A stretch of DNA of 37,502 bases from JBGLNJ01 sp964353405 (GTDB taxonomy: Bacteria > Chloroflexota > Anaerolineae > Fen-1058). This document shows positions 1 to 6,978 of this stretch, piece after piece (position 1 is the first letter of the stretch; each line of letters opens with the position of its first letter). The DNA lies in contig CAYGWJ010000492.1 in the NCBI GenBank assembly GCA_964353405.1, positions 1-37,502 of the forward strand. The letters run 5' to 3'. The position numbers and the translations under genes were made by a program. The notes below the pieces were generated by a model, which did no database searches, had not been told where the DNA came from, and was given only the letters and a program-made list of their open reading frames with translations.

Positions 1-290
1 GCCCCCGCGATGAGCAAGGCCACTCCGGCGAGCATCAATCGCTTGCGCCCGTAGCGGTCAGATAGCGGGCCAAAGACCGGGCTGACCAGTCCGCCTGCCG
101 CGCGCGCGGTGACGAGCAAGCCGGCCGAGGTCAGGTCAACGTTTAGCCCACGGGCGATGGCGGGCAGGAACGGGTACGTGATGCGGTACGAGATGTTGAG
201 CGCGATGCGCGCCAGGAGCATTGCAGAAAGGGTTACGGGCAGACTTGGCTCGCGTGCTGTCTTGTCCAGATTCGTCGTCATTGTGTCCAT
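1..290 (-). CDS. MFS transporter, N-terminal part (runs off the left edge)
   Basis: Reading the minus strand from an ATG at 290 gives an open frame to the window edge, about 96 residues. It has a polar N-terminus, a first hydrophobic helix, and then the classic major facilitator motif A (GPLSDRYGRKR) in the loop after helix 2, followed by the start of helix 3. That identifies a major facilitator exporter or permease of the inner membrane; the substrate cannot be told from this part. A second in-frame ATG lies at 281. A TATAAT box sits only 8 bases upstream of the first ATG, so the message is either leaderless or starts at the second ATG. The gene is cut by the window edge rather than broken. 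Confidence 0.8.
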   Translation of the reverse strand, partial: MDTMTTNLDKTAREPSLPVTLSAMLLARIALNISYRITYPFLPAIARGLNVDLTSAGLLVTARAAGGLVSPVFGPLSDRYGRKRLMLAGVALLIAG

Positions 291-298
291 GCGTGGCT

Positions 299-304
299 AT
301 TATA
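299..304 (-). promoter_or_regulatory. -10 box of the MFS gene
   Basis: Perfect TATAAT on the minus strand, 8 bases before the MFS ATG at 290. No good -35 hexamer is visible at 16-18 bases spacing. Transcription would begin about at the first ATG, which suggests a leaderless mRNA. Confidence 0.45.
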
Positions 305-878
305 CACTGCATGGAAGAAACCCGTCTCGCCGAGTAGAAAGATATAGCCCCCGCCGACCTTGCGAAGAAAGATGCGCTCGGCGGGGCACGGCCTGACGTC
401 CGGGTGGGGCTCATCCTGGAGGCGGGATGAGCTTCTTTCTTTGTTGCAGCTGGCTTACCTGGCTGGGCATACTGTGCTCGGCCGAAGGGAGTTCTCCTCC
501 TGTGGGCCTGGAATGCCGATCGCGCTGGCGGCACGGTCGGCTTCTAGGCGAAACCTTCTCGCTGGCGCACTTTCGCCGGCGAAAACATGGGTATGTGACA
601 TTGCCCGTGATGGCGCTCTGGCGGCTCGTAGGTAGATTGTAGCTTTACATAAGGTGAATTGAGGGATGAGGGAGGGGGGGGGGGGGCTGGGGATGGCCTC
701 TGATACCCCTCTCCTATTCTACACACTCATCACCCATATCTAGTTAGCCATAACGGATTGGCTCAGCGGCAGCGACGGGACGGGGGAGACTCGCTTGCAT
801 TATCGCGCCATCGCAAACCGCGGGGCATACTCTCGGCGGCCGAGACGCCGTCCGCTGGAGCCGGTGTTAGGTGCTGGT
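305..878. other. Gene-poor stretch with a palindrome and a G13 run
   Basis: About 570 bases between the MFS start and the TIR gene stop. Open frames here have no protein-like character. It contains a perfect 14-bp palindrome (TTTCGCCGGCGAAA) at 571-584 and a homopolymer of 13 G at 674-686. Nothing else could be supported. Confidence 0.5.
571..584. repeat. Palindrome TTTCGCCGGCGAAA, copy 1
   Basis: Perfect 14-bp palindrome preceded by GCGCAC. A second copy (13 of 14 bases) lies at 2701-2713, again shortly after GCGCAC. The two copies bracket the TIR/lipoprotein locus. Confidence 0.5.
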
Positions 879-1748
879 CTAACCACTTCTGGTTTTCGTT
901 GATTTGCTGGAGTCCCAACTCTCAAAACATATCATACGCATGATTTCTTTCAACCGTTCCAATCCATGTAATAGCGATTGACGGATGTCGTCAGCAGGGT
1001 AGCGTTCTTTAAGTAAATAGGCGAAATTGCGCAACTCCCCTTCACGTTGCCTCATGCTATCTGCAAGGGACGCACGGAAACGAACAAGGGCATTCCATGT
1101 CTGGCTTCTAACATCAATACCCTTCTCGGCAAGCAAGCCAATCTTCTCGAAGAAATCTAGGTCGCGCATTTTTTGACGAGTTCGTCTGAACTCAATTTCT
1201 GTCCAGAGATTCAGCGCCGACTCGAGAAGAGAGTGGATATTGAGAATCTCGTCGCTGGCATCGGCATCCAGATCACTGGCGGCCAACTGATCACAAAGTA
1301 GACAAAGGTGGTCATACAGATGTGAGAGAGATTGCCACATCAGGTGGCCCGGAGCTAGTGAATCAAGAAGTTGAGCAAGTGCTTCCTCGTGGTTCCCTCT
1401 GAAATCCGCATAACGTATGTGCCGCAATGATGTTGGTATGTCGCAGGTTTCAAGCAAAATAGGCAATATACGGATGTCATTTTCGGAGATCCGGCGCATT
1501 ACAGCCGTACTGAGCTCTTCCTTCACCCAGCGCGAAGTAACTGAATTGGGGCTTAATACAATAATGAGTGTATCACTTGCTTGAAGCCCCTCGAATATTC
1601 TGTCGACGATGGAGTCGCCAACAGCGATTTCCCATGTGTCATACCATACATCAAATCCAAACCGTCTAAGGTCCCAAGCAAGCTCTTCGACAAAAGATTT
1701 GTCCTGTGATGAATGCGAAATAAATACTCGTGGTTTGGTATCGGACAT
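879..1748 (-). CDS. TIR-domain protein with helical C-terminal region
   Basis: 289 residues. The N-terminal ~135 residues are a bacterial TIR domain (TIR_2 type): FISHSSQDK at 9-17, the box-2-like stretch VWYDTWEI around 34-41, the strand LIIVLSPNSV at 61-70 and SRWVKEEL at 72-79. In catalytic TIRs the Glu of the W-x-x-x-E element is the NADase residue; here that is W74...E78, so NAD cleavage or cyclisation is plausible. The rest is charged and helical, with no recognised domain, and may be a sensing or oligomerisation part. The ATG is 3 bases after the stop of a 77-codon frame whose end carries the AAAGG ribosome site. The gene lies in an AT-richer island with a lipoprotein gene upstream. 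A role in anti-phage defence is possible but unproven, since no partner effector or sensor is recognisable. Confidence 0.85.
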   Translation of the reverse strand: MSDTKPRVFISHSSQDKSFVEELAWDLRRFGFDVWYDTWEIAVGDSIVDRIFEGLQASDTLIIVLSPNSVTSRWVKEELSTAVMRRISENDIRILPILLETCDIPTSLRHIRYADFRGNHEEALAQLLDSLAPGHLMWQSLSHLYDHLCLLCDQLAASDLDADASDEILNIHSLLESALNLWTEIEFRRTRQKMRDLDFFEKIGLLAEKGIDVRSQTWNALVRFRASLADSMRQREGELRNFAYLLKERYPADDIRQSLLHGLERLKEIMRMICFESWDSSKSTKTRSG

Positions 1749-1751
1749 TGC

Positions 1752-1985
1752 TCACCGCCTTTTCTGCATTGCCATAATCGTCTCAAGGATAGATAGTCCC
1801 TCGCGGCAGGAAGGGCAGTTGCCCGTCCTTCCCCCGCACGGATCGCCGAATGTCACGTCCGGTTCGAAAGTGGCAGGGCAGCGGGCGACTGTGGCCCTGA
1901 CCATAACCTGGGCGCATTTGTACTTTCGTATCTGCCTCAAGTGCTTGTCAAGTTCGCTAGGGTTTATCTTCCACACAAAAGCCAA
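1752..1985 (-). CDS. Small Cys-containing hypothetical ORF between lipoprotein and TIR genes
   Basis: 77 codons beginning with TTG, overlapping the 3' end of the lipoprotein gene by 29 bases and ending 3 bases before the TIR ATG. The C-terminal half has four cysteines in a CP...CGG...CPSC arrangement that could bind a metal. The spacing suits translational coupling to the TIR gene, and the AAAGG for the TIR start lies inside it. Against it: the start is TTG without a clear ribosome site, and I recognise no family. It may only be transcribed spacer. Confidence 0.3.
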   Translation of the reverse strand: MAFVWKINPSELDKHLRQIRKYKCAQVMVRATVARCPATFEPDVTFGDPCGGRTGNCPSCREGLSILETIMAMQKRR

Positions 1986-2361
1986 ATAGATTGCCAGAAC
2001 CTTTTACTTGTGGTTGTATCCAATCCATTTTCAGTTTGCCAGATGTCTTCATAATGTAAACGATGGCAGAGTAATCTTGCCAAATACCAGATGCCTTGGT
2101 GGTGTAATCAATTTGAACACACCAGCCGATTTCAGTCCCCTTTGCTCTATCTGCATCGGTTAGGGTTCTCTGTGCCGAACGCGCCACTTTTAGGTCACGA
2201 CACGGAGCACCATAAGTAGCTGGATAATTACAATCAGAATGTGCCTTGACCGAGTCCATAGCAATATCAATGACTTCTTGTGGTGCCCCACTTTGGCAGG
2301 CAGTAACGAGTAGAGCAAATCCCAGTACAACCGCCGCGTACAATGATTGGAAATTGGTCAT
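1957..2361 (-). CDS. Small lipoprotein of unknown function
   Basis: 134 residues from the ATG at 2361, chosen because a GAGGTG ribosome site precedes it and because it opens a textbook type II signal peptide: short N-region, hydrophobic core, lipobox LVTAC at about 18-22. The mature part is about 110 residues with three further cysteines, and the order V/A-rich helix, then alternating strands, suggests a small secreted beta-rich domain. I do not recognise the family. It is the first gene behind a strong promoter at 2556-2583 and lies directly upstream of the TIR locus on the same strand. A link to TIR function is only positional. Confidence 0.7.
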   Translation of the reverse strand: MTNFQSLYAAVVLGFALLVTACQSGAPQEVIDIAMDSVKAHSDCNYPATYGAPCRDLKVARSAQRTLTDADRAKGTEIGWCVQIDYTTKASGIWQDYSAIVYIMKTSGKLKMDWIQPQVKGSGNLFGFCVEDKP

Positions 2362-2555
2362 TTTGCACCTCACCGCGTGAACATTGTTTGTATTTGCTCT
2401 AGACTCCGATTGCAGATAGTGGGACTTGGTGCTGGGCACAATCTAGGTATTCGGACGATTCGGGTACCGAATCTGTCTGAATGCCCCTTTACTGCTTCGT
2501 GGATCAACTTGTCGACTATCTTACCAGTGACTAGATGAATGGCAACGCAAAGGAA

Positions 2556-2583
2556 ATTATAGCCCCACCAGGTTGATTGTCAA
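2556..2583 (-). promoter_or_regulatory. Consensus sigma-70 promoter for the lipoprotein-TIR unit
   Basis: On the minus strand TTGACA (2583-2578), a 16-base spacer, then TATAAT (2561-2556). Both hexamers match the consensus exactly. Predicted start is near 2549, which leaves a ~190-base leader before the lipoprotein ATG at 2361. The leader contains a 7-bp inverted repeat (GATTCGG/CCGAATC) near 2457-2473. Confidence 0.65.
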
Positions 2584-2622
2584 TTCGACAACACCACGAA
2601 GATCGAAAAACAGCTGTGATGT

Positions 2623-2656
2623 AACCGGCGAGTGAAGAACTCGCCGGTTTTTGTTT
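2623..2656 (+). terminator. Rho-independent terminator or attenuator ahead of a small gene
   Basis: Perfect 11-bp stem AACCGGCGAGT (2623-2633) / ACTCGCCGGTT (2639-2649) with a 5-base loop, continuing into TTTTTGTTT. It points along the plus strand, yet no plus-strand gene ends upstream. It therefore marks a lost gene, a short RNA, or attenuation of the gene at 2739. Confidence 0.6.
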
Positions 2657-2700
2657 CCACATGAACCAACGCCGGTTTTGAGGGCGCGCTCGCGCACGCC

Positions 2701-2713
2701 TTTCGCCGGCGAA
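2701..2713. repeat. Palindrome TTTCGCCGGCGAA, copy 2
   Basis: Second copy of the palindrome at 571-584, 26 bases upstream of the small gene at 2739. Both copies follow a GCGCAC motif. Confidence 0.45.
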
Positions 2714-2738
2714 GAATATCTTGCCAGAGGAGGCAGAA

Positions 2739-2930
2739 ATGTCGCAATTCTCGAATCTCGTTCGAACCGGGAAGCTCAATCATGGTGTCCGCGTCATCAA
2801 GACGCGCAAGGGTGCCATCGCCGAGGCCGGCCCGGCCGGTCGTAAGCTACAGGTCAAGGGCAACGATCCGGTCAAGGCAGCCAAGCTGCTCAAGGCCCTA
2901 GGCTTGAAGGTTGCATGCCAAGCGCAATGA
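2739..2930 (+). CDS. Small basic protein of unknown function, possibly truncated
   Basis: 63 residues, starting at the ATG preceded by a near-perfect AGAGGAGG ribosome site; a nearer-to-5' in-frame ATG lacks one. The product is basic (many Lys/Arg) with a helical C-terminal part (DPVKAAKLLKALGLK). No family recognised. The last 23 bases overlap, on the opposite strand, the edge of a decayed NTPase fragment, so the original 3' end may have been replaced when that fragment arrived. The excellent ribosome site argues it was once a genuine gene. Confidence 0.5.
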   Translation: MSQFSNLVRTGKLNHGVRVIKTRKGAIAEAGPAGRKLQVKGNDPVKAAKLLKALGLKVACQAQ

Positions 2931-3078
2931 GCGCCGCGCCGTGCTGGGATTGCTCTAGCACGCTCTTGACCCAAGTGTTGTGGACAAGTTGAAGCATGGC
3001 TTGGCGGTTGTGCAGGGCGCGCTGTTGGTCGCCATTCAGCGCCGGGCGAGAATTGACAGGGCAAATCGGACAGGTGCA
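2908..3078 (-). pseudogene. Decayed fragment resembling a STAND/NACHT-type NTPase
   Basis: One minus-strand frame without a start encodes about 56 residues: a CPIC pair, then RNRQAML-like and WVKSVLEQS...HGAALIALG stretches (here HNRQAML and WVKSVLEQSQHGAALIALG). From memory this looks like the segment just ahead of the ATPase domain in large STAND/NACHT-type signalling proteins of Chloroflexota and Cyanobacteria, where W-V-x-x-V-L-E-x-S recurs. No Walker motifs follow, because the fragment stops before them. It is a remnant; identity rests on pattern memory, not on a search. Confidence 0.35.
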
Positions 3079-3228
3079 CGAGCCGATTTTCTTCCACTAG
3101 AAACCGCGCAGTGCGCTTGCGGTTGAGTGGACTGCCAGAACAACCAGCCACCGGGTTGAATGTCCTGGAAGGCTGCTCAAACCCTTGTGTCCCACTATGA
3201 GTACAGGTTGTCCAGATGCACCAGACAC
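3079..3228. other. Spacer between decayed fragment and truncated membrane protein
   Basis: No supported gene. The minus-strand frames have no protein-like pattern and are interrupted. Taken with the broken genes on both sides, this looks like a recombination scar. Confidence 0.4.
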
Positions 3229-3624
3229 TTAGAAGGTCTGGGACGTGGTAACAGACTGGCCTGGTTGAAGCAGGACGTTGAAGGGTGGTGCGGATGGATC
3301 TGCGGCCGATTCAAAGCGCCGACCCTTTTCATCCATCATATAGACGACCACTCCATTCTCCCGTTGAGATACTCTTTTGGCCTGACTGGACACTCGCATA
3401 GTGACCGTATACACTACTTGCGTTGGCGACTCGGATCGAGCGATGTCATCAACGGCAATGCACCAATCATCGTAACACCGGTTTTCTCCGAGAGCCAGCA
3501 TGCGTTGCGGTGAAGCTAGCGAAGTCACAATGATGACGCCGAGATAGAATGCGAGGAAAACGCCACACAGTGTAAGGAGCTTGACGGCCTGGCTGTGGCA
3601 GCGCCACGACCTTATGCCCGCCAT
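3229..3624 (-). CDS. Membrane-anchored hypothetical protein, C-terminus apparently truncated
   Basis: About 131 residues from the ATG at 3624, the only reasonable start, though without a good ribosome site. One transmembrane helix (about 13-36) is followed by an outward domain with ENRCYDDWCIAVDD, a long strand-rich middle and QPGQSVTTSQTF at the end. This resembles DUF4352-like or related immunoglobulin-fold extracytoplasmic domains, in which the sequence normally continues about 30 residues past this point. Here a stop follows at once and the downstream DNA looks unrelated, so the last strands are probably lost. It is the last gene of the long minus-strand unit, 46 bases after grpB. Confidence 0.45.
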   Translation of the reverse strand: MAGIRSWRCHSQAVKLLTLCGVFLAFYLGVIIVTSLASPQRMLALGENRCYDDWCIAVDDIARSESPTQVVYTVTMRVSSQAKRVSQRENGVVVYMMDEKGRRFESAADPSAPPFNVLLQPGQSVTTSQTF

Positions 3625-3670
3625 TAGGATTAGCACCCGCGCAAGCGACTGCCCACTTGTCAGCAGGTCA

Positions 3671-4237
3671 TTATACGTCCGAAGGTCCCGGCTGCCAATG
3701 TGTGGCCACAGCCCAGTCCTCAGCCGCAAGGTAAATGAGATCAACCGCCGGATCTTTGACTTCCGGATAAGTTTGCGGGTCAGCCAGATGTTGCGCCAGG
3801 CGACGCTTGAGTTCCGCGTAGGCCGCAGCAGTGGCGGGGTGAGCACGCAAATAGTCTCTGAATAAAAGCGCGTAGCGTTGATTGGCTCGCCCTTGCACTC
3901 GCACGTGAGTATGGGTACGACGCTGACCCTGTGGCGGGAAAAAGAACATCTTTTCCCAGTCTGTCTCAGACGCAACAACATGAGGTGGGCAATGATCGCG
4001 CCGGATACCTTCCGGCTGAGTGTAACCGAGGGCACTCATAGCCGATTGGACGCGATCATCAAGGGCCGCGACCGTAATTTGAATGTCAATCACGTCTTTG
4101 GCAGGCAACCCGGGCACCGACGTCGAGCCGATGTGGTCAATCCGCAGGGCCAGCTCGCCCAGTTCATGTCGAAGGCGTGAGGCAATCTCTTGAAACTCTG
4201 CCGGCCAACCGTCTTGGTAGGGGACAATTTCGACCAT
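3671..4237 (-). CDS. GrpB family protein (UPF0157)
   Basis: 188 residues, full length for the GrpB/UPF0157 family, a nucleotidyltransferase-like fold found alone or fused to dephospho-CoA kinase. Hallmarks seen: V-x-Y-x-x-x-W at the N-terminus, IDHIGSTSVPGLPAKDVIDIQI at about 33-54 (the conserved G-S-T-(S/A)-V-x-G-L-x-x-K-x-x-I-D core), THTHVR in the middle, and FRDYLRAHP near the C-terminus. The biochemical role of stand-alone members is not settled. It starts 25 bases after the ATP-NAD kinase-like gene, so it is likely in the same transcript. Confidence 0.88.
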   Translation of the reverse strand: MVEIVPYQDGWPAEFQEIASRLRHELGELALRIDHIGSTSVPGLPAKDVIDIQITVAALDDRVQSAMSALGYTQPEGIRRDHCPPHVVASETDWEKMFFFPPQGQRRTHTHVRVQGRANQRYALLFRDYLRAHPATAAAYAELKRRLAQHLADPQTYPEVKDPAVDLIYLAAEDWAVATHWQPGPSDV

Positions 4238-4262
4238 ATAGTGCTACTCGGACAAACGGCAC

Positions 4263-5393
4263 TCAGGTTGAAACCGGGTAAACTGCGAACTCGTTGTGTC
4301 CGGTGATAACCTTGATGTATCCGGCGAGCATTTCATCAACTGCACGGCATCCGGTATCAACCAGAAACGGCCTGCCTCTCAACGCAATGATCTTGTCCGG
4401 TGTGGCCACCACGATGATATTCTCTTTTCCAACGCGCCGGATGACCTCTGCGCTGATTTGCTGATTGCCCCGGCCAAACAGGTGGCCTTGGCCGCCGATG
4501 GGTGTGATGATGATTCGGGCCTTTCGGCCCTGGATCAATTCCAGCAGTTGCCGCTCGTTGACATCGGCAGCCAGCAAACTGCGATTCACGACCGCATCCA
4601 CGCCAATCAGCGTCTTGGCCAATCCCAAACGAGATGCAATCGCGCGTGTCGTCGTTCCTGGCCCGATGATGTACAACCAATCTGTTGCCATCTGATCTAC
4701 GACAGTACACGCGATCTCGTCAAAGGTTAGTTGTTCGGCTGGCGAGCTGGGGCTTTTGAGACCCTGGATCAAGATTCGGTGGAACGGGACCTTGAGGTAG
4801 CCGTATAGCCTGGTCGAGACGATGCCCTGGCGCACAGCCTCCTCGTCAACGTCCATGACTTCGGCTTCGCGCAGATGGATGGCCTGTCCGCGCAGATATA
4901 GCGCGGCCAGTTCGCCTGCGCTTTTCGGGCTGGTGGCATACACTGCGGAATGAATCTTGACGCCGGCAGGAACACCCAGAACCGGTATGTCCGCGCCGAT
5001 GGCTCGATAAATATCTCTGGCGGTGCCATCACCGCCGGCAAACAGGAGCAGATCAACACCCAGCCTCGCCATGTCCTGGGCCGCCCGGCAGGTGTCCTCT
5101 GCAGTGGTTTCCCCCGGCTTGATTGCGCCGATCACGGTTGGCTCAAACTTGCAGGCTATCGCCGCATCTGCACCCATATCAGCCGGATAGGTGATGACCT
5201 GCAGTTCTTTCCGAAGGGGAACGAGTGAGCCGAGTGCTTCGATGGCTCTATCCAGCGCCCTGGGCACTGCGCCCAGCTTGAGCGCCAGTTGCTGTATCGC
5301 CGCGCCGTCACTGCCCTTCAGGCCGACGCTGCCACCCAGCCCGGCTTTGGGATTGACGATCAAGCCCAACCGTTTTTCACGTGTCGCCATCAT
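4263..5393 (-). CDS. ATP-NAD kinase family protein
   Basis: 376 residues. The N-terminal half is an NAD-kinase fold: IVNPKAGLGG at 12-21 and the phosphate-binding GGDGT at 120-124, followed by GVPAGVKIHSAVYA. The C-terminal half is the domain typical of the COG3199-type relatives. These are often found beside acetoin, glycine or other catabolic gene sets; their exact nucleotide substrate is not established. The start overlaps the gcvPB stop by 17 bases; a second ATG follows immediately. A GGAG ribosome site lies in the gcvPB tail. The overlap argues for translational coupling and a role linked to the glycine or amino-acid catabolism of this operon. Confidence 0.85.
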   Translation of the reverse strand: MMATREKRLGLIVNPKAGLGGSVGLKGSDGAAIQQLALKLGAVPRALDRAIEALGSLVPLRKELQVITYPADMGADAAIACKFEPTVIGAIKPGETTAEDTCRAAQDMARLGVDLLLFAGGDGTARDIYRAIGADIPVLGVPAGVKIHSAVYATSPKSAGELAALYLRGQAIHLREAEVMDVDEEAVRQGIVSTRLYGYLKVPFHRILIQGLKSPSSPAEQLTFDEIACTVVDQMATDWLYIIGPGTTTRAIASRLGLAKTLIGVDAVVNRSLLAADVNERQLLELIQGRKARIIITPIGGQGHLFGRGNQQISAEVIRRVGKENIIVVATPDKIIALRGRPFLVDTGCRAVDEMLAGYIKVITGHNEFAVYPVST

Positions 5394-6978
5394 TGCCCTG
5401 GATTTTTCTCCGGTAGGCTCGCCAGGTCATGGCCCAGCGCGCCGGGTCATCAAAAGATGATTGATCGGCGATCTGATGACTGGGGGCATTGTGCGGCGCA
5501 GTCCTGACCAGCTCCGGATCGCAACGCGCTTCTTCCGCGATACGAGCGATGATGGCGGCGTGTTCGTCGAGGTCTGCCTGAGAATAGGACTCGGTGGGTT
5601 CTATCGTAGCCGGCTCCGGCACCACGAACGGGTGATGGCTCAGAAAGAAATGAACGCCAAAATCAGCCGCACGCTGAGCCATATCTACACTGTGGATACC
5701 TGTCTCCTGGGTCAGTTGCTCACAACTGTAGCGCACCTGCTCGATGCGGCGTTTGCCTTCGGCGTAGGGTGCGCTGATGCCCGGGATCTCCCGCATCTTT
5801 TTGAGCAAATAGTTGTTGTTGAGCACGGCAATCTCGGCCACTTCGCGCAGGCCATCGGCCCCCAGTCCCATCACCCAGGCATACGCGCGGAGAATGTTGG
5901 CGACCACGCCGTAAAACGGACCGACCTTGCCAATCGAATCGGGATGGCAATAGTCCAGAGTGTATCTTGTTCCATCGAACTCGACGATGGGGACAGGTAA
6001 GAATCGCGCCAGGCTTTCCGTCACGCCGCTTGCGCCAGCTCCTGGGCCGCCCGAGGCATGCGGGGTTGAAAAAGTCTTGTGCAGGTTGAAATGGCACAGG
6101 TCAAATCCTGCGTCCGCCGCCCGGGTGATGCCCAGCAGGCCATTGGCATTGGCCTGGTCGTAAGCGGCCAGTCCACCGGACTGATGCACGACCTGGACGA
6201 ATTCGTCTATTCGGGGATTAAAGATGCCGGTGTCGTCAGGGTTGGTGATGAACAAACCCGCAGTCCGCTCCGAGACGGCTGCCTTTAGCGCACCCAGACT
6301 CGGATAGCCGCTTTCCTCTGGATACAAGGTGATGATTTTGAATCCAACAGCGCGAGGACAGGCTGCATCCGACGGGTGAGAAAAAATGGTGGTGATAATC
6401 TCGTCGCGCTGCGGAACGTCGCCTCGCGAGGCGTGGTAGGCGCGCATGATGGAGGCGTTCGTATAGATGGCGGCGGACCCGGCTCGCGGCTGGAACGAAA
6501 AGCGCTGCATCCCAGAAATTTCCTTGAGGATCTGCTCAAACCGGTAGATGATCTCCAAAATGCCCTGAACCGTACCCTCGTCCTGCAATGGATGAAGCTC
6601 GGTCAGCTTGGGCGAGCGAGCAAACTGTTCATGGATGGGCGGGTTGTATTTCACGGTCGAAGTCGCCATGCCCATGTCGGCAACCAGGCCAGCGCCCAGG
6701 TTTTCCTGAGAGAGCCTTAGATAGTGTCGCAAGACATGAACTTCCGACAATTCAGGCAAGGCTGGCGGCTGCTTGCGGCGCAGCCTGCCCGGCAGGGAAG
6801 ACAGGACATCGCCAACCTGCTCCTTGATCTCCGGTTCGACCGGTGAGACAAGCAATCCGCGCTGACCGGCTCGGCTGAGTTCAAAGATGATCGGCTCATC
6901 CCAGCATGCCTGATGATACCGCTTCAATCTTGGTTGGCCGCCCGCGTAACGTTCGGCGAGAATATCTCGTTGGCTCAT
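5377..6978 (-). CDS. gcvPB: Glycine dehydrogenase (decarboxylating) subunit 2
   Basis: 533 residues from the ATG at 6978, which overlaps the gcvPA stop in the arrangement ATGA; a longer frame from 7005 runs into gcvPA and is unlikely. This is the PLP-carrying half of the P protein of the glycine cleavage system: glycine is decarboxylated and its methylamine part passed to the lipoyl H protein. The PLP lysine sits in HFNLHKTFSTPHASGGPG, exactly the GcvPB motif. GcvPB family length (480-530) fits. Partner subunit gcvPA lies directly upstream. GcvT, GcvH and Lpd are not in this window, so they must be elsewhere if the full cycle operates. Confidence 0.93.
   Translation of the reverse strand: MSQRDILAERYAGGQPRLKRYHQACWDEPIIFELSRAGQRGLLVSPVEPEIKEQVGDVLSSLPGRLRRKQPPALPELSEVHVLRHYLRLSQENLGAGLVADMGMATSTVKYNPPIHEQFARSPKLTELHPLQDEGTVQGILEIIYRFEQILKEISGMQRFSFQPRAGSAAIYTNASIMRAYHASRGDVPQRDEIITTIFSHPSDAACPRAVGFKIITLYPEESGYPSLGALKAAVSERTAGLFITNPDDTGIFNPRIDEFVQVVHQSGGLAAYDQANANGLLGITRAADAGFDLCHFNLHKTFSTPHASGGPGAGASGVTESLARFLPVPIVEFDGTRYTLDYCHPDSIGKVGPFYGVVANILRAYAWVMGLGADGLREVAEIAVLNNNYLLKKMREIPGISAPYAEGKRRIEQVRYSCEQLTQETGIHSVDMAQRAADFGVHFFLSHHPFVVPEPATIEPTESYSQADLDEHAAIIARIAEEARCDPELVRTAPHNAPSHQIADQSSFDDPARWAMTWRAYRRKIQGNDGDT

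Noticed and set aside
136..534. 132-codon minus-strand frame over the MFS start and the spacer
   Set aside because: Low-complexity, Arg/Ala-rich translation; the other minus frame gives a clear MFS N-terminus with motif A.
2507..2521. 15-base match to the start of the kinase genes (TGGATCAACTTGTCG)
   Set aside because: A match of this length is expected by chance in a window of this size, and no frame continues it.
2780..3151. 123-codon minus-strand frame
   Set aside because: Pro/Ala/Arg-rich with no protein pattern; a different frame of the same strand carries the recognisable fragment.
3221..3241. CCAGAC/GTCTGG hairpin over the stop of the truncated membrane gene
   Set aside because: Only 6 bp with a 9-base loop and no U-tract; too weak to call a terminator.
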